A stretch of DNA of 64,000 bases from Pseudoalteromonas arctica A 37-1-2 (GCF_000238395.3 NZ_CP011025.1:620001-684000), one strand, 5' to 3'. Shown: positions 28,944 to 39,618, counted from the first letter of the stretch. Notes: generated from the sequence alone by a model not told the origin. Made by a program: numbers and translations.

Positions 28944-29468
28944 TGCTTGACCTGTAGGCGTGCAGCTTGCTGGCGCGTTAAAGTGAAGCTTTAAAAAGTT
29001 GTTCGATTATATGTCGTTTATGCTTAGTTTAAAGTAATTAGAAGCTGCGCTTCTCACGTGAGCAAGCTCTACGTCTACCACATGTTTTATTGTTACTTAT
29101 TTGATATGCAAAGAGCGTGATGCTTGACCTGTAGGCGTGCAGCTTGCTGACGCGTTAAAGCGAAGCTTTAAGCTCTTTTTATTTGGTTAGTTTAAAGTAA
29201 TTAGAAGCTGCGCTTCTCACGTGAGCAAGCTCTACGTCTACCACATGTTTTATTGTTACTTATTTGATATGCAAAGAGCGTGATGCTTGACCTGTAGGCG
29301 TGCAGCTTGCTGACGCGTTAAAGCGAAGCTTTAAGGGCTTTTTATTTGGTTAGTTTAAAGTAATAAGAAGCTTCGCTTCTCACGTGAGCAAGCTCTACGT
29401 CCACAACACATTTTATTATTATTTATGTCTGATATGCAAAGAGCGTAATGCTTGGCTTGTAGGCGTAG
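28924..29468. repeat. Tandem array of ~165-177 bp units incorporating the epmA 3' end
   Basis: Three units (28924-29100, 29101-29263, 29264-29428) and a truncated fourth (29429-29468) start with the last 20 bases of epmA (TTGATRTGCAAAGAGCGTRA). Each then contains an element whose ends are inverted: GTAGGCGTGCAGCTTGCTGACGCG at the left, and CACGTGAGCAAGCTCTACGTCTAC at the right. Units 2 and 3 are nearly identical, so the duplication is recent. The fourth unit breaks off where an R1 repeat begins. There is no gene in this 688-base gap apart from this array, the R1 copy and a terminator. Confidence 0.9.
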
Positions 29469-29478
29469 GTAGAATATT

Positions 29479-29550
29479 TGTAGGTGCGAATTTATTTCGC
29501 GCTCGTGTAATTTAACTTTATAAAAAGCGAGGTATAAAACCTCACCTACA
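29479..29550. repeat. R1 palindromic repeat, inverted copy
   Basis: Begins TGTAGGTGCGAATTTATTTC and ends CCTCACCTACA, the reverse complement of the copies at 1-190. It is adjacent to the truncated fourth unit of the tandem array, as if one repeat had been inserted into or recombined with the other. Confidence 0.85.
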
Positions 29551-29553
29551 AAT

Positions 29554-29588
29554 AAAAACACCGCGTTTAATTTAAACGCGGTGTTTTT
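29554..29588. terminator. Bidirectional intrinsic terminator
   Basis: A perfect stem AAAAACACCGCGTTTAA / TTTAAACGCGGTGTTTTT with a very small loop lies 44 bases past the stop of the leftward TonB-dependent receptor gene. Confidence 0.9.
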
Positions 29589-29631
29589 ATTTGCTTGCTG
29601 TAGCTTTCATTTGAAAGCCAACGGCTGTGCC

Positions 29632-31731
29632 TTACAGATTAAGCGTAAACGTGACACCTGCTACGCGAGGCTCACCTAATTGTGTATAGGTATGCGTTGC
29701 GTAACCATCTTGTGGATCGTTACCAAATTCAAAACCACGAGTAGGTACTGTTTCGTCAAACACGTTACGAGCCCATGCGCGAACTGCCCACATGTCTGCT
29801 TCGTAGCCAAAGCTTAAATTAACTAAGTTGCTGCTTGGTGCTTGTGAGTTGTGGCTATCAGAGAAGTAGTAGTCGTCCTTACCTTCAACACCAATCATAC
29901 CGTAAAGCTCACTTGTAAAGTTATAGCGAGCAGTAAACGCATACTGGTATTTAGGTGACTGTGCTTGCTCACGACCGTCTTGGTTTAAGCCAGACTGCGT
30001 TACAAAGTCATCTATTTCAGTGTTTAAGTAACCAGCACTACCCGTTAAAAATAGATTATCAGTTAGTTGGTAACTACCTTCAACTTCTAATCCGTAGTTG
30101 CTACCAGAACTTGCGTTATCAACATAACCGGTAAATTGCTGACCTTCTACTTGCCATGCTTTTAACTGAATATCGTCGCGGTGCATGTAAAATGCAGCTA
30201 AGCGAAGCGTAAATTTGTCATCAAGCGATGAGCCTTTAACACCAAATTCGCCACTCCATAAATATTCAGGGTCGAAACTGGTGTGTTGCTGGAAAAAATC
30301 AGCGCTTAGGTTTAAGCCCTCATCTTTAGCTTTTGCTAGTGCTTCTGAGTTAATACCGCCGGCTTTGTAGCCACGGGTTATGCTGGTGTAGATCATGGTA
30401 CGATCAATTACTTGATATTCTAAAGCAATTTTACCGCCAACCATTACGTCGTCGGTGTCTTGTATAAAGCCATTGCTATCGGTGTAGTCGCCTTGATATT
30501 GCTCTACACGTAAACCTGTAATTAATGTTGTTTTAGGGCCAATTGGAGTCGCTACTTGACCATATACTGCAACGTTACTCGTTTCGTAAGTTGAAGAAAA
30601 CGGGCTTGCTAACCATGTGTATTGGCGCTCTAAATCAACGTCACGGTTTTGGTAATAAATACCCGCAACCCAGTTACCCGTTTTAGAATTAAACTGTAAA
30701 TCTACAGACTGATCGTCGCGATCGCGGCTGTAAAGATCGGTTGAGCTGTATCCATCAGGGTGTAAGCCTGCAGCACATAACTTTGGCTCACTTGTATCGT
30801 TACATACCCAGTCTTCGTCAAAGCTGTAAAGTAATTCGGTATCAATAGCAGATAGGTTTAGATTTACATCAAAAGCGTCAAAACCCGTGTAAGTATTCTT
30901 GACACCTATAGCGTAGCTTTCTTGATTATCTTGCCCTGGTTCATCGGCAACACTATTGCGGCTGTTATCAAGCGTAAACGCATCGTAACCATTGTTTATG
31001 TCAATATAGTGAAGGTTTAACTCAGTATTTAAATGCTTTGTAAGCTGGCTGTTTATTTTAAAGCGGGCTACTTGTTCGTCTTGATTTTGTGTTTCGTCAT
31101 TTAAGTACAAGTTATCTACGTAACCGTCTGACTTTCTGCGAAAGTAGCTAACGCGTGCGCTAGTGTCATCTGTTAAGCCTGTGCTTGCTGCAATGCCTGC
31201 TTCGCGGGTGTTGTATGTGCCAGCACCTACTTGTAATTTTAAACTTGGATCGCTCGTGGCTTTAGCTGAACCCATTTGGATCATACCGGCCATACCGTCT
31301 GCGCCAAAGCGTGTACCTTGTGGGCCACGATAAATTTCTACTTGGTCTATATCAAATAATAATGAGCTGCCACCAAGACCAGAATAGTTAATACCATCAA
31401 TGACTAAGCCTACAGATGGATTAATAGGGTCTACAAATTGTGAGCGAAGTCCCACGCCACGAATTTGGATGTAACGACCACGCGACGCACCAGATGCAAA
31501 ATTTACATTGGCGGCACTGCCTAACATTTCGTCTAAGTAACTTGCACCACGTTGATTAATTTCATCTTCGCTGAATAAGCTCGCACTCGCGCTTAAAGTT
31601 TGAATGCTTTCGCGCTGAAAATCGCCGGTTACAACAATTCTTTCTAGGTCGCTATCATCAGCGTTAGCTGCAATTGGTGCACCAAGCAGCGGTAAAAGTG
31701 CGGCAGTAATTAAAGACAAACGTAAGTTCAT
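29632..31731 (-). CDS. TonB-dependent outer-membrane receptor, substrate unknown
   Basis: Outer-membrane active-transport barrel. A signal peptide (MNLRLSLITAALL... ending AANA) is followed by a TonB-box-like LERIVVTGDF, a plug (about 45-160 with QIRGVGLRSQF, PSVGLVIDGINY and EIYRGPQGTRFGADGMAG) and the barrel, ending GVTFTLNL. At 699 aa it is full length. The frame opens six codons earlier; the second Met was chosen because it begins a clean signal peptide, and the ribosome binding site is weak either way. The plug resembles the polyphenol/sugar-type receptors of Alteromonadales more than classical siderophore receptors. No transporter or degradative enzyme adjoins it. Confidence 0.88.
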   Translation of the reverse strand: MNLRLSLITAALLPLLGAPIAANADDSDLERIVVTGDFQRESIQTLSASASLFSEDEINQRGASYLDEMLGSAANVNFASGASRGRYIQIRGVGLRSQFVDPINPSVGLVIDGINYSGLGGSSLLFDIDQVEIYRGPQGTRFGADGMAGMIQMGSAKATSDPSLKLQVGAGTYNTREAGIAASTGLTDDTSARVSYFRRKSDGYVDNLYLNDETQNQDEQVARFKINSQLTKHLNTELNLHYIDINNGYDAFTLDNSRNSVADEPGQDNQESYAIGVKNTYTGFDAFDVNLNLSAIDTELLYSFDEDWVCNDTSEPKLCAAGLHPDGYSSTDLYSRDRDDQSVDLQFNSKTGNWVAGIYYQNRDVDLERQYTWLASPFSSTYETSNVAVYGQVATPIGPKTTLITGLRVEQYQGDYTDSNGFIQDTDDVMVGGKIALEYQVIDRTMIYTSITRGYKAGGINSEALAKAKDEGLNLSADFFQQHTSFDPEYLWSGEFGVKGSSLDDKFTLRLAAFYMHRDDIQLKAWQVEGQQFTGYVDNASSGSNYGLEVEGSYQLTDNLFLTGSAGYLNTEIDDFVTQSGLNQDGREQAQSPKYQYAFTARYNFTSELYGMIGVEGKDDYYFSDSHNSQAPSSNLVNLSFGYEADMWAVRAWARNVFDETVPTRGFEFGNDPQDGYATHTYTQLGEPRVAGVTFTLNL

Positions 31732-31833
31732 TGGGTTACTTAACTCCATTTTAGGGACTCGTATGGTAGCAATTATTTAAACACATGTGCTATAAACGCG
31801 GCAATTATACGTTAAATAATCAGGATTACTAAT

Positions 31834-32232
31834 ATGACCTTTAAAGTTGACTTCAAAGTACGTGATTACGAATGTGACTTACAAGGTATCGTAAATAACA
31901 GTGTTTATTTTAATTATTTAGAGCATGCTCGCCATGAATTCTTGTACGCACACGGTATTGATTTTGCTCAATTAGCGAAAGATAAAATTAACCTAGTCGT
32001 GATGCGCAGCGAAATGGACTATAAACATTCACTATTACCAGGTGATGAATTTTATGTGGCTGTGGAGCCGCAGCGTATTAGTCGTTTAAAATTTGCGTTT
32101 AAGCAAACGGTTATACGTAAAAGCGATGAAAAAGTAATGCTCAATGCACTGGTTATAGGAACGTCTGTTAATGAAAAAGGTAGACCGTTTTTACCTGAGC
32201 AAATAGATAACGTATTTAAAACTACAACTTAG
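31834..32232 (+). CDS. YbgC/4HBT-type acyl-CoA thioesterase
   Basis: Hot-dog-fold thioesterase of 132 aa. The active-site region DLQGIVNNSVYFNYLEHAR (about 15-33) carries the Asp and Tyr pattern of the 4-hydroxybenzoyl-CoA thioesterase family. A cytoplasmic role on short or medium acyl-CoA is likely; the substrate is unknown. It is divergent from the TonB-dependent receptor gene and stands alone, outside the tol-pal cluster where ybgC usually lies, so the gene name ybgC is not assigned. Confidence 0.88.
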   Translation: MTFKVDFKVRDYECDLQGIVNNSVYFNYLEHARHEFLYAHGIDFAQLAKDKINLVVMRSEMDYKHSLLPGDEFYVAVEPQRISRLKFAFKQTVIRKSDEKVMLNALVIGTSVNEKGRPFLPEQIDNVFKTTT

Positions 32233-32358
32233 TACTTAATCGCATAAATTTCGAACTATCATAGAACAAAAATTTACATTTAAAACATGCATTTTTAACG
32301 GATAAAGGGCATAAATATTGTTACAATTACATTAATTAGACAATTAGTTAGTAGTAGC

Positions 32359-32757
32359 ATGAAATTAGCAGCAATACCGATGCTTATAGTCGGTTTATGT
32401 GTTGGTTGCGCATCAACAGGGACGGTTACCAGTGAGCAGCTTAAATACACCCAATGGCAATTATCACGTGTTGATGGTTTAGCAATTCCACCTTCGTTTA
32501 ATGCATCAATGAGCTTTATTGAAGCACTGCAAGTAAACGGTTTTGCTGGCTGTAACAAATTTTTTGGTGAAGGCTCGCTTGAAGAAAGTAACCTTACCGT
32601 AAGTAAATTAGGAATGACGCGCAAGTCGTGCGGCGAAGACCTTGATGAGTTTGAGCAGCAGTTATTACAAGCCTTAAAGCAAGGTGCAGAGCTTAAAATG
32701 CAAGACCAGCAATTAGTCATGCAAGGCGAGCAAACATTTGTGTTTATCCCTAAATAA
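32359..32757 (+). CDS. META-domain (HslJ-like) lipoprotein
   Basis: A 132-residue protein with a lipoprotein-like signal (MKLAAIPMLIVGLCVGC, lipid Cys expected at 17 although the lipobox is not canonical). A META domain with QWQLSRVDG (about 35-43), VNGFAGCNKFFG (about 62-73) and MTRKSCGEDLDEFE (about 88-101) follows. Such domains occur in HslJ and heat- or novobiocin-related envelope proteins, but function is not established. It is followed by an intrinsic terminator. Confidence 0.82.
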   Translation: MKLAAIPMLIVGLCVGCASTGTVTSEQLKYTQWQLSRVDGLAIPPSFNASMSFIEALQVNGFAGCNKFFGEGSLEESNLTVSKLGMTRKSCGEDLDEFEQQLLQALKQGAELKMQDQQLVMQGEQTFVFIPK

Positions 32758-32770
32758 TTTTAAGTTTTTG

Positions 32771-32797
32771 AAAAACAGCCCCTTGCGGGCAGTTTTT
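32771..32797 (+). terminator. Intrinsic terminator after the META lipoprotein gene
   Basis: AAAAAC-A-GCCC pairs with GGGC-A-GTTTTT around CTTGC, with one central A/A mismatch. The T-run follows directly. Confidence 0.75.
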
Positions 32798-32869
32798 AAC
32801 TGACGTACACTCAGCGCAGATTTGATGGATAACACCTTCAAATTAACGAACAGAATTTATATATCAATA

Positions 32870-32968
32870 CTTGTCGGAGTGCCAAAGCTAAGTAATTAGT
32901 TTTTGGCTGAGATCGCGAAAGCGGGATCCGTGAACCTGATCAGGTTAATACCTGCGTAGGGAACAAGC
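32870..32968 (+). promoter_or_regulatory. TPP riboswitch (THI element)
   Basis: The two conserved TPP-sensing segments are present: GGCTGAGATCGCG (about 32904-32916) and CCGTGAACCTGATCAGGTTA followed by ATACCTGCGTAGGGAA. Helix P1 is CTTGT (32870-32874) with ACAAG (32963-32967). ACAAGC can instead pair with GCTTGT (32984-32989), which lies inside the terminator hairpin. Ligand-bound RNA would therefore favour termination. It lies about 150 bases before thiC, so thiamine pyrophosphate would shut down the thi operon. Confidence 0.95.
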
Positions 32969-32980
32969 TGCCTAAAATGG

Positions 32981-33001
32981 GACGCTTGTGCGTCTTTTTT
33001 T
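32981..33001 (+). terminator. Riboswitch expression-platform terminator
   Basis: GACGC-TTGT-GCGTC is followed by an uninterrupted T-run. Its left arm and loop are also the pairing partner of the ACAAGC at the riboswitch base, giving the two mutually exclusive folds expected for transcriptional attenuation. Confidence 0.85.
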
Positions 33002-33107
33002 ATGCGCACAATAAAGTGATTTTGTTTATTTTAGGCTGCAAAGTAGCATGTACGCTACTTTACGATCTTTCTCTATTCCTCGGAATATCTGACAAGACAA
33101 CCCTTAA

Positions 33108-35075
<1,968 letters not shown>

Positions 35076-35093
35076 CAAGAATTTAGATGCAGA

Positions 35094-35158
35094 TGTAGGT
35101 GAGGTTTTATACCTCGCTTCTTTAAATATTAAGAAGTGCGAGTGAATTCGCACCTACT
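35094..35158. repeat. R1 palindromic repeat between thiC and thiO
   Basis: TGTAGGTGAGGTTTTATACC opens the unit and GTGAATTCGCACCTACTA closes it. The inner part differs from the other copies (TTTAAATATTAAGAAGTGCG). It ends 22 bases before the thiO start, inside the transcribed operon, so it will form a hairpin in the thi mRNA. Confidence 0.85.
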
Positions 35159-35180
35159 AATAACTGCTTTTGGAGGTTTT

Positions 35181-36191
35181 ATGTTTTATAACATTGCTGT
35201 GGTGGGTTTTGGTTTAGCAGGGCGCTTAGCTGCCCTTGAGCTAAGTAAGTTGCACCATGTTACTGTGTTTGAAGCCGACGACGAACATACTCAAAATAGC
35301 GCCGGTAAAGTGGCAGCAGCAATGATTGCCCCGCTTGCTGAGTCGGTATTGTGCGAGGCTGACTTAGCATTAATGGGTCTTGATTCAATGAAGCGCTGGC
35401 CGGGTATTATTGCTGAACTTGAAAGTGAGGTTTTTTTTCAGCAGCAAGGCACTTTGGTCATTGCGCACCAGCAGGACAAAGGCGATTTACAAAGCTTTGC
35501 ACAACGTATAAAACCGCTAGCTGAGCACACTGCCGAGCATATAAATGCTCAACAAATTACAATGCTTGAACCTGAACTTGCAGGGCGCTTTAATCAAGGC
35601 TTATTTTTACCCTGCGAGGGGCAAATTGATAACCAAGCATTTTATAAAGCCAGCTTTGCACAGCTCAACAAACGCAAAGTAAAGTTTGTATTTAACCAGC
35701 GCGTAACCATTAGCGACAATAAGATAAATAATCGACCGTTCGATTACATTATTGATTGCCGTGGGCTTGGTGCTAAAAATACTCAAGATGATAAACCGCT
35801 TAGAGGTGTGCGCGGCGAAGTAGCAAGGTTATACGCACCAGAGGTAAGTTTAATCAGGCCCGTGCGTTTAATGCACCCGCGTTATCCAATTTATATAGCG
35901 CCTAAACCTAACAGTGAATATGTAATTGGTGCGACAGAAATAGAATCGCAAGACAGCGGCGCCGCAACAGTGCGCTCAACTCTTGAGTTACTTTCAGCAG
36001 CTTATACCGTACACAGCGGGTTTGCCGAAGCACGACTACTTAGTATTCAAACCGGATTACGCCCTGCATTTAGCAATAACCGCCCAGAAGTATCACAAGT
36101 TGGTAATGTAATTAGCATTAACGGTTTGTATCGACATGGTTATATGTTGGCGCCGGCATTAGTGGCGCAAGCAGTTTCACGAATAGAGTGA
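35181..36191 (+). CDS. thiO: FAD-dependent glycine oxidase ThiO
   Basis: Oxidises glycine to iminoglycine (dehydroglycine) for thiazole synthesis, taking the place of ThiH, which is absent here. The FAD-binding GxGxxG motif is VGFGLAG (8-14), followed by an acidic residue at the end of beta-2 (VFEAD). The DAO-type fold continues to the C-terminal NGLYRHGYMLAPAL. The ATG has GGAGG four bases upstream. The longer open frame reaches back into the R1 repeat and is not a credible start. 336 aa. Confidence 0.92.
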   Translation: MFYNIAVVGFGLAGRLAALELSKLHHVTVFEADDEHTQNSAGKVAAAMIAPLAESVLCEADLALMGLDSMKRWPGIIAELESEVFFQQQGTLVIAHQQDKGDLQSFAQRIKPLAEHTAEHINAQQITMLEPELAGRFNQGLFLPCEGQIDNQAFYKASFAQLNKRKVKFVFNQRVTISDNKINNRPFDYIIDCRGLGAKNTQDDKPLRGVRGEVARLYAPEVSLIRPVRLMHPRYPIYIAPKPNSEYVIGATEIESQDSGAATVRSTLELLSAAYTVHSGFAEARLLSIQTGLRPAFSNNRPEVSQVGNVISINGLYRHGYMLAPALVAQAVSRIE

Positions 36192-36198
36192 GAGTAGA

Positions 36199-36393
36199 AT
36201 GAATATTACAATTAATGGCGAGCTACTTAATGTTAATAGCAAAGCACTCGTTGAGGTACTTCAAAGTTTTGGTGCAGTCGCGCCTTTTGCTGTGGCTGTT
36301 AATGGCGAATTTATTCCACAAAGTCGGCACAGTAACTATGTACTTAATGAAGGCGACAGTGTTGAGTTGCTGTCACCCATTCAAGGCGGATAA
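36199..36393 (+). CDS. thiS: Sulfur carrier protein ThiS
   Basis: Ubiquitin-fold carrier, 64 aa, ending in the obligatory Gly-Gly (PIQGG). ThiF adenylates this end, and it is then converted to a thiocarboxylate. It starts seven bases after thiO and is five bases before thiG. A second, longer-looking frame over the same bases is only a shadow. Confidence 0.95.
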   Translation: MNITINGELLNVNSKALVEVLQSFGAVAPFAVAVNGEFIPQSRHSNYVLNEGDSVELLSPIQGG

Positions 36394-36398
36394 AGCTC

Positions 36399-37190
36399 AT
36401 GCAAACTAAAGACTGTTTAACTATTTATGGAGAGCAAATAAAGAGTCGTTTATTAATAGGCTCTGCACTTTATCCGTCGCCCGACATTATGACCCAATCG
36501 ATAGTCGCCTCTGGCGCTGAAATTGTAACCGTGTCGCTTAGGCGCCAACAAAGTGCAGCAGCGGGTGATGACTTTTGGCAGTTAATAAAAAATACAGGTT
36601 TAAAAATACTCCCTAATACCGCAGGGTGCCACAGCGTTAAAGAAGCTATAACGCTTGCAAAAATGTGCCGAGAGGTATTTGCCACCGACTGGATTAAGCT
36701 AGAGCTGATTGGCGATGATTACAATTTACAGCCAGACCCTTTTGCGCTACTTGAAGCCACAAAAATATTAATTAATGATGGCTTTAAAGTATTGCCTTAT
36801 TGCACCGATGACTTAGTACTTTGCCAGCGCTTAAATGAACTTGGGTGTGAGGTACTTATGCCATGGGGGGCACCAATAGGCACCGGTAAGGGATTGTTAA
36901 ATAGCTATAATTTAAAAACTATTCGAGAGCGCTTACCCGATACCACATTAATAGTAGATGCCGGTTTAGGTTTGCCATCGCATGCCTGCCAAGCACTCGA
37001 AATGGGGTATGATGCGGTATTATTAAATTCAGCCATTGCAGGGGCGGGTTGCCCAATTACTATGAGCCGCGCATTTAAAGCCGCAGTTGAAGCGGGGCGC
37101 TTTGCATACAAAGCAAAAGCGATGCCGGAAAAAGACGTTGCAGCCCCATCAACCCCAACAATGGGTATGCCATTTTGGCATCAGCAGTGA
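36399..37190 (+). CDS. thiG: Thiazole synthase ThiG
   Basis: Condenses 1-deoxyxylulose-5-phosphate, ThiS thiocarboxylate and iminoglycine into the thiazole phosphate. TIM-barrel protein of 263 aa. The Schiff-base lysine is K100 in [10 protein letters not shown], and the phosphate-binding segments APIGTGKG and [11 protein letters not shown] are present. It directly follows thiS, as in most thi operons. Confidence 0.97.
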   Translation: MQTKDCLTIYGEQIKSRLLIGSALYPSPDIMTQSIVASGAEIVTVSLRRQQSAAAGDDFWQLIKNTGLKILPNTAGCHSVKEAITLAKMCREVFATDWIKLELIGDDYNLQPDPFALLEATKILINDGFKVLPYCTDDLVLCQRLNELGCEVLMPWGAPIGTGKGLLNSYNLKTIRERLPDTTLIVDAGLGLPSHACQALEMGYDAVLLNSAIAGAGCPITMSRAFKAAVEAGRFAYKAKAMPEKDVAAPSTPTMGMPFWHQQ

Positions 37191-37200
37191 AGGAAAGAAT

Positions 37201-38736
37201 ATGAATAACGTAGTATGGACAATTGCCGGTTCTGATTCTGGCGGCGGTGCCGGTATTCAAGCTGATATAAAAGCAATGCAAAGTTTTGGTGTACATGGCT
37301 GCACGGCAATTACGGCGCTTACTGCACAAAATAGTTTAGGCGTAGAGGCTATTAATGCAGTGTCTACCGATATTATTGAATCGCAGTTACTAGCGCTTGA
37401 AAAAGACATGAAAGCCAAAGTGATAAAAATTGGCATGTTAGCCAATGTGCAGCAAATTCAGTTGATCAGCGAACATATAAGTCATTATAAAGCTAAATGG
37501 CCTGTGCCTCCCGTTATTGTATATGACCCTGTCGCTATTGCCTCAAGCGGTGACTTACTAACAGAAGAAGACACGGTAAGCGCAATAAAAGAATGTTTAC
37601 TGCCGCTGGTGGATGTAATAACTCCAAATACACACGAAACACAGTTATTAACCGGTGTGTATTTAATTGGCCCGGCTGCAATAAAAGAAGCGGCTAATAA
37701 GCTATTAAGCTGGGGCGCAAAAGCCGTTGTTATTAAAGGCGGACATTGGGATTACCCAAGTGGCTACTGCATTGATTATTGTATTGATAGTAATACGCAA
37801 AGTGGTGAAGAATATTGGTTAGGCAATCAAAAAATACAAACACCGCATAACCACGGCACCGGGTGTAGCATGGCTTCGGTAATTGCTGCGTGTTTAGCTA
37901 AAGACTACCCATTAAAAGATGCCTTTATTTTAGCTAAGGCATATATAAACCAAGGGCTAAAACAGTCAGTACGCTACGGCGAGGGGATTGGACCGGTTGC
38001 TCAGACCTCGTTTCCCACTAATTTAGCTGACTACCCACAAGTAATTGAGCCAGGTAGCTGGCTGGGCGATGAACTAGATTTTGATGTGCCGCTTGATTTT
38101 AATATGGCGGCAGATTTTGCACCTTGTGAAAGTAAATCGCTGGGCTTATATGCGGTTGTAAATAGCACCGATTGGTTAGAAAAGTGCTTACAACAAGGCA
38201 TTAAAACAGCGCAGTTACGCGTTAAAAATAAAACGCAAGATGAGCTGGATGAGCTCATTAAGCAAGCTGTTGAGCTGGGCAAGCAATACAACGCACAGGT
38301 ATTTATAAACGACTACTGGCAGTTAGCTATTAAGCACGGTGCATATGGCGTGCATTTAGGGCAAGAGGATTTAGAGATTGCTAATTTAGCGGCAATTAAA
38401 GACGCTGGATTAAGGCTTGGGCTTTCTACTCATGGTTTTTATGAAATGCTACGTGCGCATAATTATCGCCCTAGTTATATGGCATTTGGTGCTATTTACC
38501 CAACCACCACAAAAGACATGACAGGGCAAATACAAGGCCTTGAAAAGCTGATTAAATTTGTACCGCTTATGCAAAGCTATCCAACGGTAGCAATAGGCGG
38601 TATTGATTTAAGCCGTGCTGAGCAGGTAGCGAAAACCGGCGTAGGCAGTGTTGCCGTAGTGCGTGCGATTACCGAGGCTGATAATTACGTAGAGGCTATA
38701 AGTGCTCTGCAAGTGGCCATAAGCAGTGCACATTAA
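37201..38736 (+). CDS. thiDE: Bifunctional HMP(-P) kinase / thiamine-phosphate synthase (ThiD-ThiE fusion)
   Basis: The N-terminal half (about 1-265) is ThiD, with WTIAGSDSGGGAGIQAD near the start and the ATP-site PHNHGTGCSMASVIA (about 217-231). The C-terminal part (about 305-511) is ThiE, with VFINDYWQLAIKHGAYGVHLG and FGAIYPTTTKDM. The two catalytic units are joined by a linker of about 40 residues. One protein would therefore phosphorylate HMP twice and couple it to thiazole phosphate. AAGGAA precedes the ATG; the frame extends 38 codons upstream inside thiG, which is not used. Confidence 0.94.
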   Translation: MNNVVWTIAGSDSGGGAGIQADIKAMQSFGVHGCTAITALTAQNSLGVEAINAVSTDIIESQLLALEKDMKAKVIKIGMLANVQQIQLISEHISHYKAKWPVPPVIVYDPVAIASSGDLLTEEDTVSAIKECLLPLVDVITPNTHETQLLTGVYLIGPAAIKEAANKLLSWGAKAVVIKGGHWDYPSGYCIDYCIDSNTQSGEEYWLGNQKIQTPHNHGTGCSMASVIAACLAKDYPLKDAFILAKAYINQGLKQSVRYGEGIGPVAQTSFPTNLADYPQVIEPGSWLGDELDFDVPLDFNMAADFAPCESKSLGLYAVVNSTDWLEKCLQQGIKTAQLRVKNKTQDELDELIKQAVELGKQYNAQVFINDYWQLAIKHGAYGVHLGQEDLEIANLAAIKDAGLRLGLSTHGFYEMLRAHNYRPSYMAFGAIYPTTTKDMTGQIQGLEKLIKFVPLMQSYPTVAIGGIDLSRAEQVAKTGVGSVAVVRAITEADNYVEAISALQVAISSAH

Positions 38737-38771
38737 TATTAACAAGGGCAATACTAACAAGGCTGGTAAAC

Positions 38772-39521
38772 GTGAATGAGCTAAGCGAAAAAGAAACCCT
38801 TCGTTATAGCCGCCATTTGTTGCTTGAAGAAGTTGGGCTTGAAGGGCAGTTAGCACTTAAATCCTCAACGGTTGCAGTAGTGGGGGCTGGTGGTTTAGGT
38901 AGCCCAGCACTTTTGTATTTAGCTGCGGCGGGCATTGGAACGCTTATTTTAATTGACGATGACGAAGTTGAGCTTTCAAACTTACAGCGCCAAGTGCTTT
39001 ATAAAATAAACCACTTAGGGCAAAACAAGGTCGCTGCAGCGGGTAAAGTATTAGCGAGCCTGAATAATCAAATAGACATAGTAACGCATTGCCAAAAGTT
39101 AGATGAGAATAATGCAGTTAACATGCTAAAAGGTGCTGACATCGTACTTGATTGCTCTGATAACTTTAGCACTCGGTATTGCGTTAATCGTTATTGTATT
39201 GCTAATAAAACACCGTTAATTTCTGGTGCTGCACTCGCAACTAAAGGGCAGTTAATGGGCTTTGATTTTAGGCAAAGTGATAGCCCATGTTATGGCTGTG
39301 TTTTTCCACAAAGCGAAGCTACACCAGTTATCAATTGCAGTAACGCAGGAGTGATTAGCCCGCTACTGGGTGTAATAGGCTCTATGCAGGCGCAACTTAC
39401 GCTTAACTTATTATTAGGTCATTTAAGTGGCTGTGTATTTATAACGTTTGATGCGCTTACTTTAAAGCAGCAGCACTTTAAAGTGATTAAAGATTCAGAG
39501 TGTAAAGAGTGTGGTAAATAG
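38772..39521 (+). CDS. thiF: ThiS adenylyltransferase ThiF (MoeB/ThiF/HesA family)
   Basis: E1-like enzyme that adenylates the ThiS C-terminus. It has the nucleotide-binding VVGAGGLGSPAL (36-47), the DDDEVELSNLQRQVLY segment and two CxxC zinc pairs (CYGC near 175 and CKEC at the very end). 249 aa. It begins with GTG, with AAGG nine bases before it. MoeB is the main alternative; the position at the end of the thi operon decides for ThiF. Confidence 0.92.
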   Translation: MNELSEKETLRYSRHLLLEEVGLEGQLALKSSTVAVVGAGGLGSPALLYLAAAGIGTLILIDDDEVELSNLQRQVLYKINHLGQNKVAAAGKVLASLNNQIDIVTHCQKLDENNAVNMLKGADIVLDCSDNFSTRYCVNRYCIANKTPLISGAALATKGQLMGFDFRQSDSPCYGCVFPQSEATPVINCSNAGVISPLLGVIGSMQAQLTLNLLLGHLSGCVFITFDALTLKQQHFKVIKDSECKECGK

Positions 39522-39568
39522 GTTTTTGAGGGGCTTGCGCCTGTTATTACATGTGGCGTTAAAAAATT

Positions 39569-39604
39569 AAAAGCTGCGCTTTTCGCGTGAGCAAGCTTCA
39601 CGCC
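39569..39604. repeat. REP-like arm (family R2) bordering the IS element
   Basis: AAAAGCTGCGCTTTTCGCGT and the following GAGCAAGCTTCACGCC match the R2 arm elsewhere, but the usual final CTAC is missing. The IS110 element starts immediately after, suggesting insertion at the repeat end. Confidence 0.7.
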
Positions 39605-39618
39605 TTGTATCTCTCATT

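Noticed and set aside
28924..29468. Regularly repeated units suggesting a CRISPR array
   Set aside because: Units are 163-177 bp, directly adjacent without unique spacers, and carry inverted ends. No cas genes lie nearby.
29355..29561. Leftward 68-codon open frame after epmA
   Set aside because: It lies entirely in the tandem R2 array and R1 repeat and has no ribosome binding site; it is a repeat artefact.
32295..32720. Leftward 141-codon frame over the META lipoprotein gene
   Set aside because: Cys/Ser-rich shadow of a recognisable gene; no start signals.
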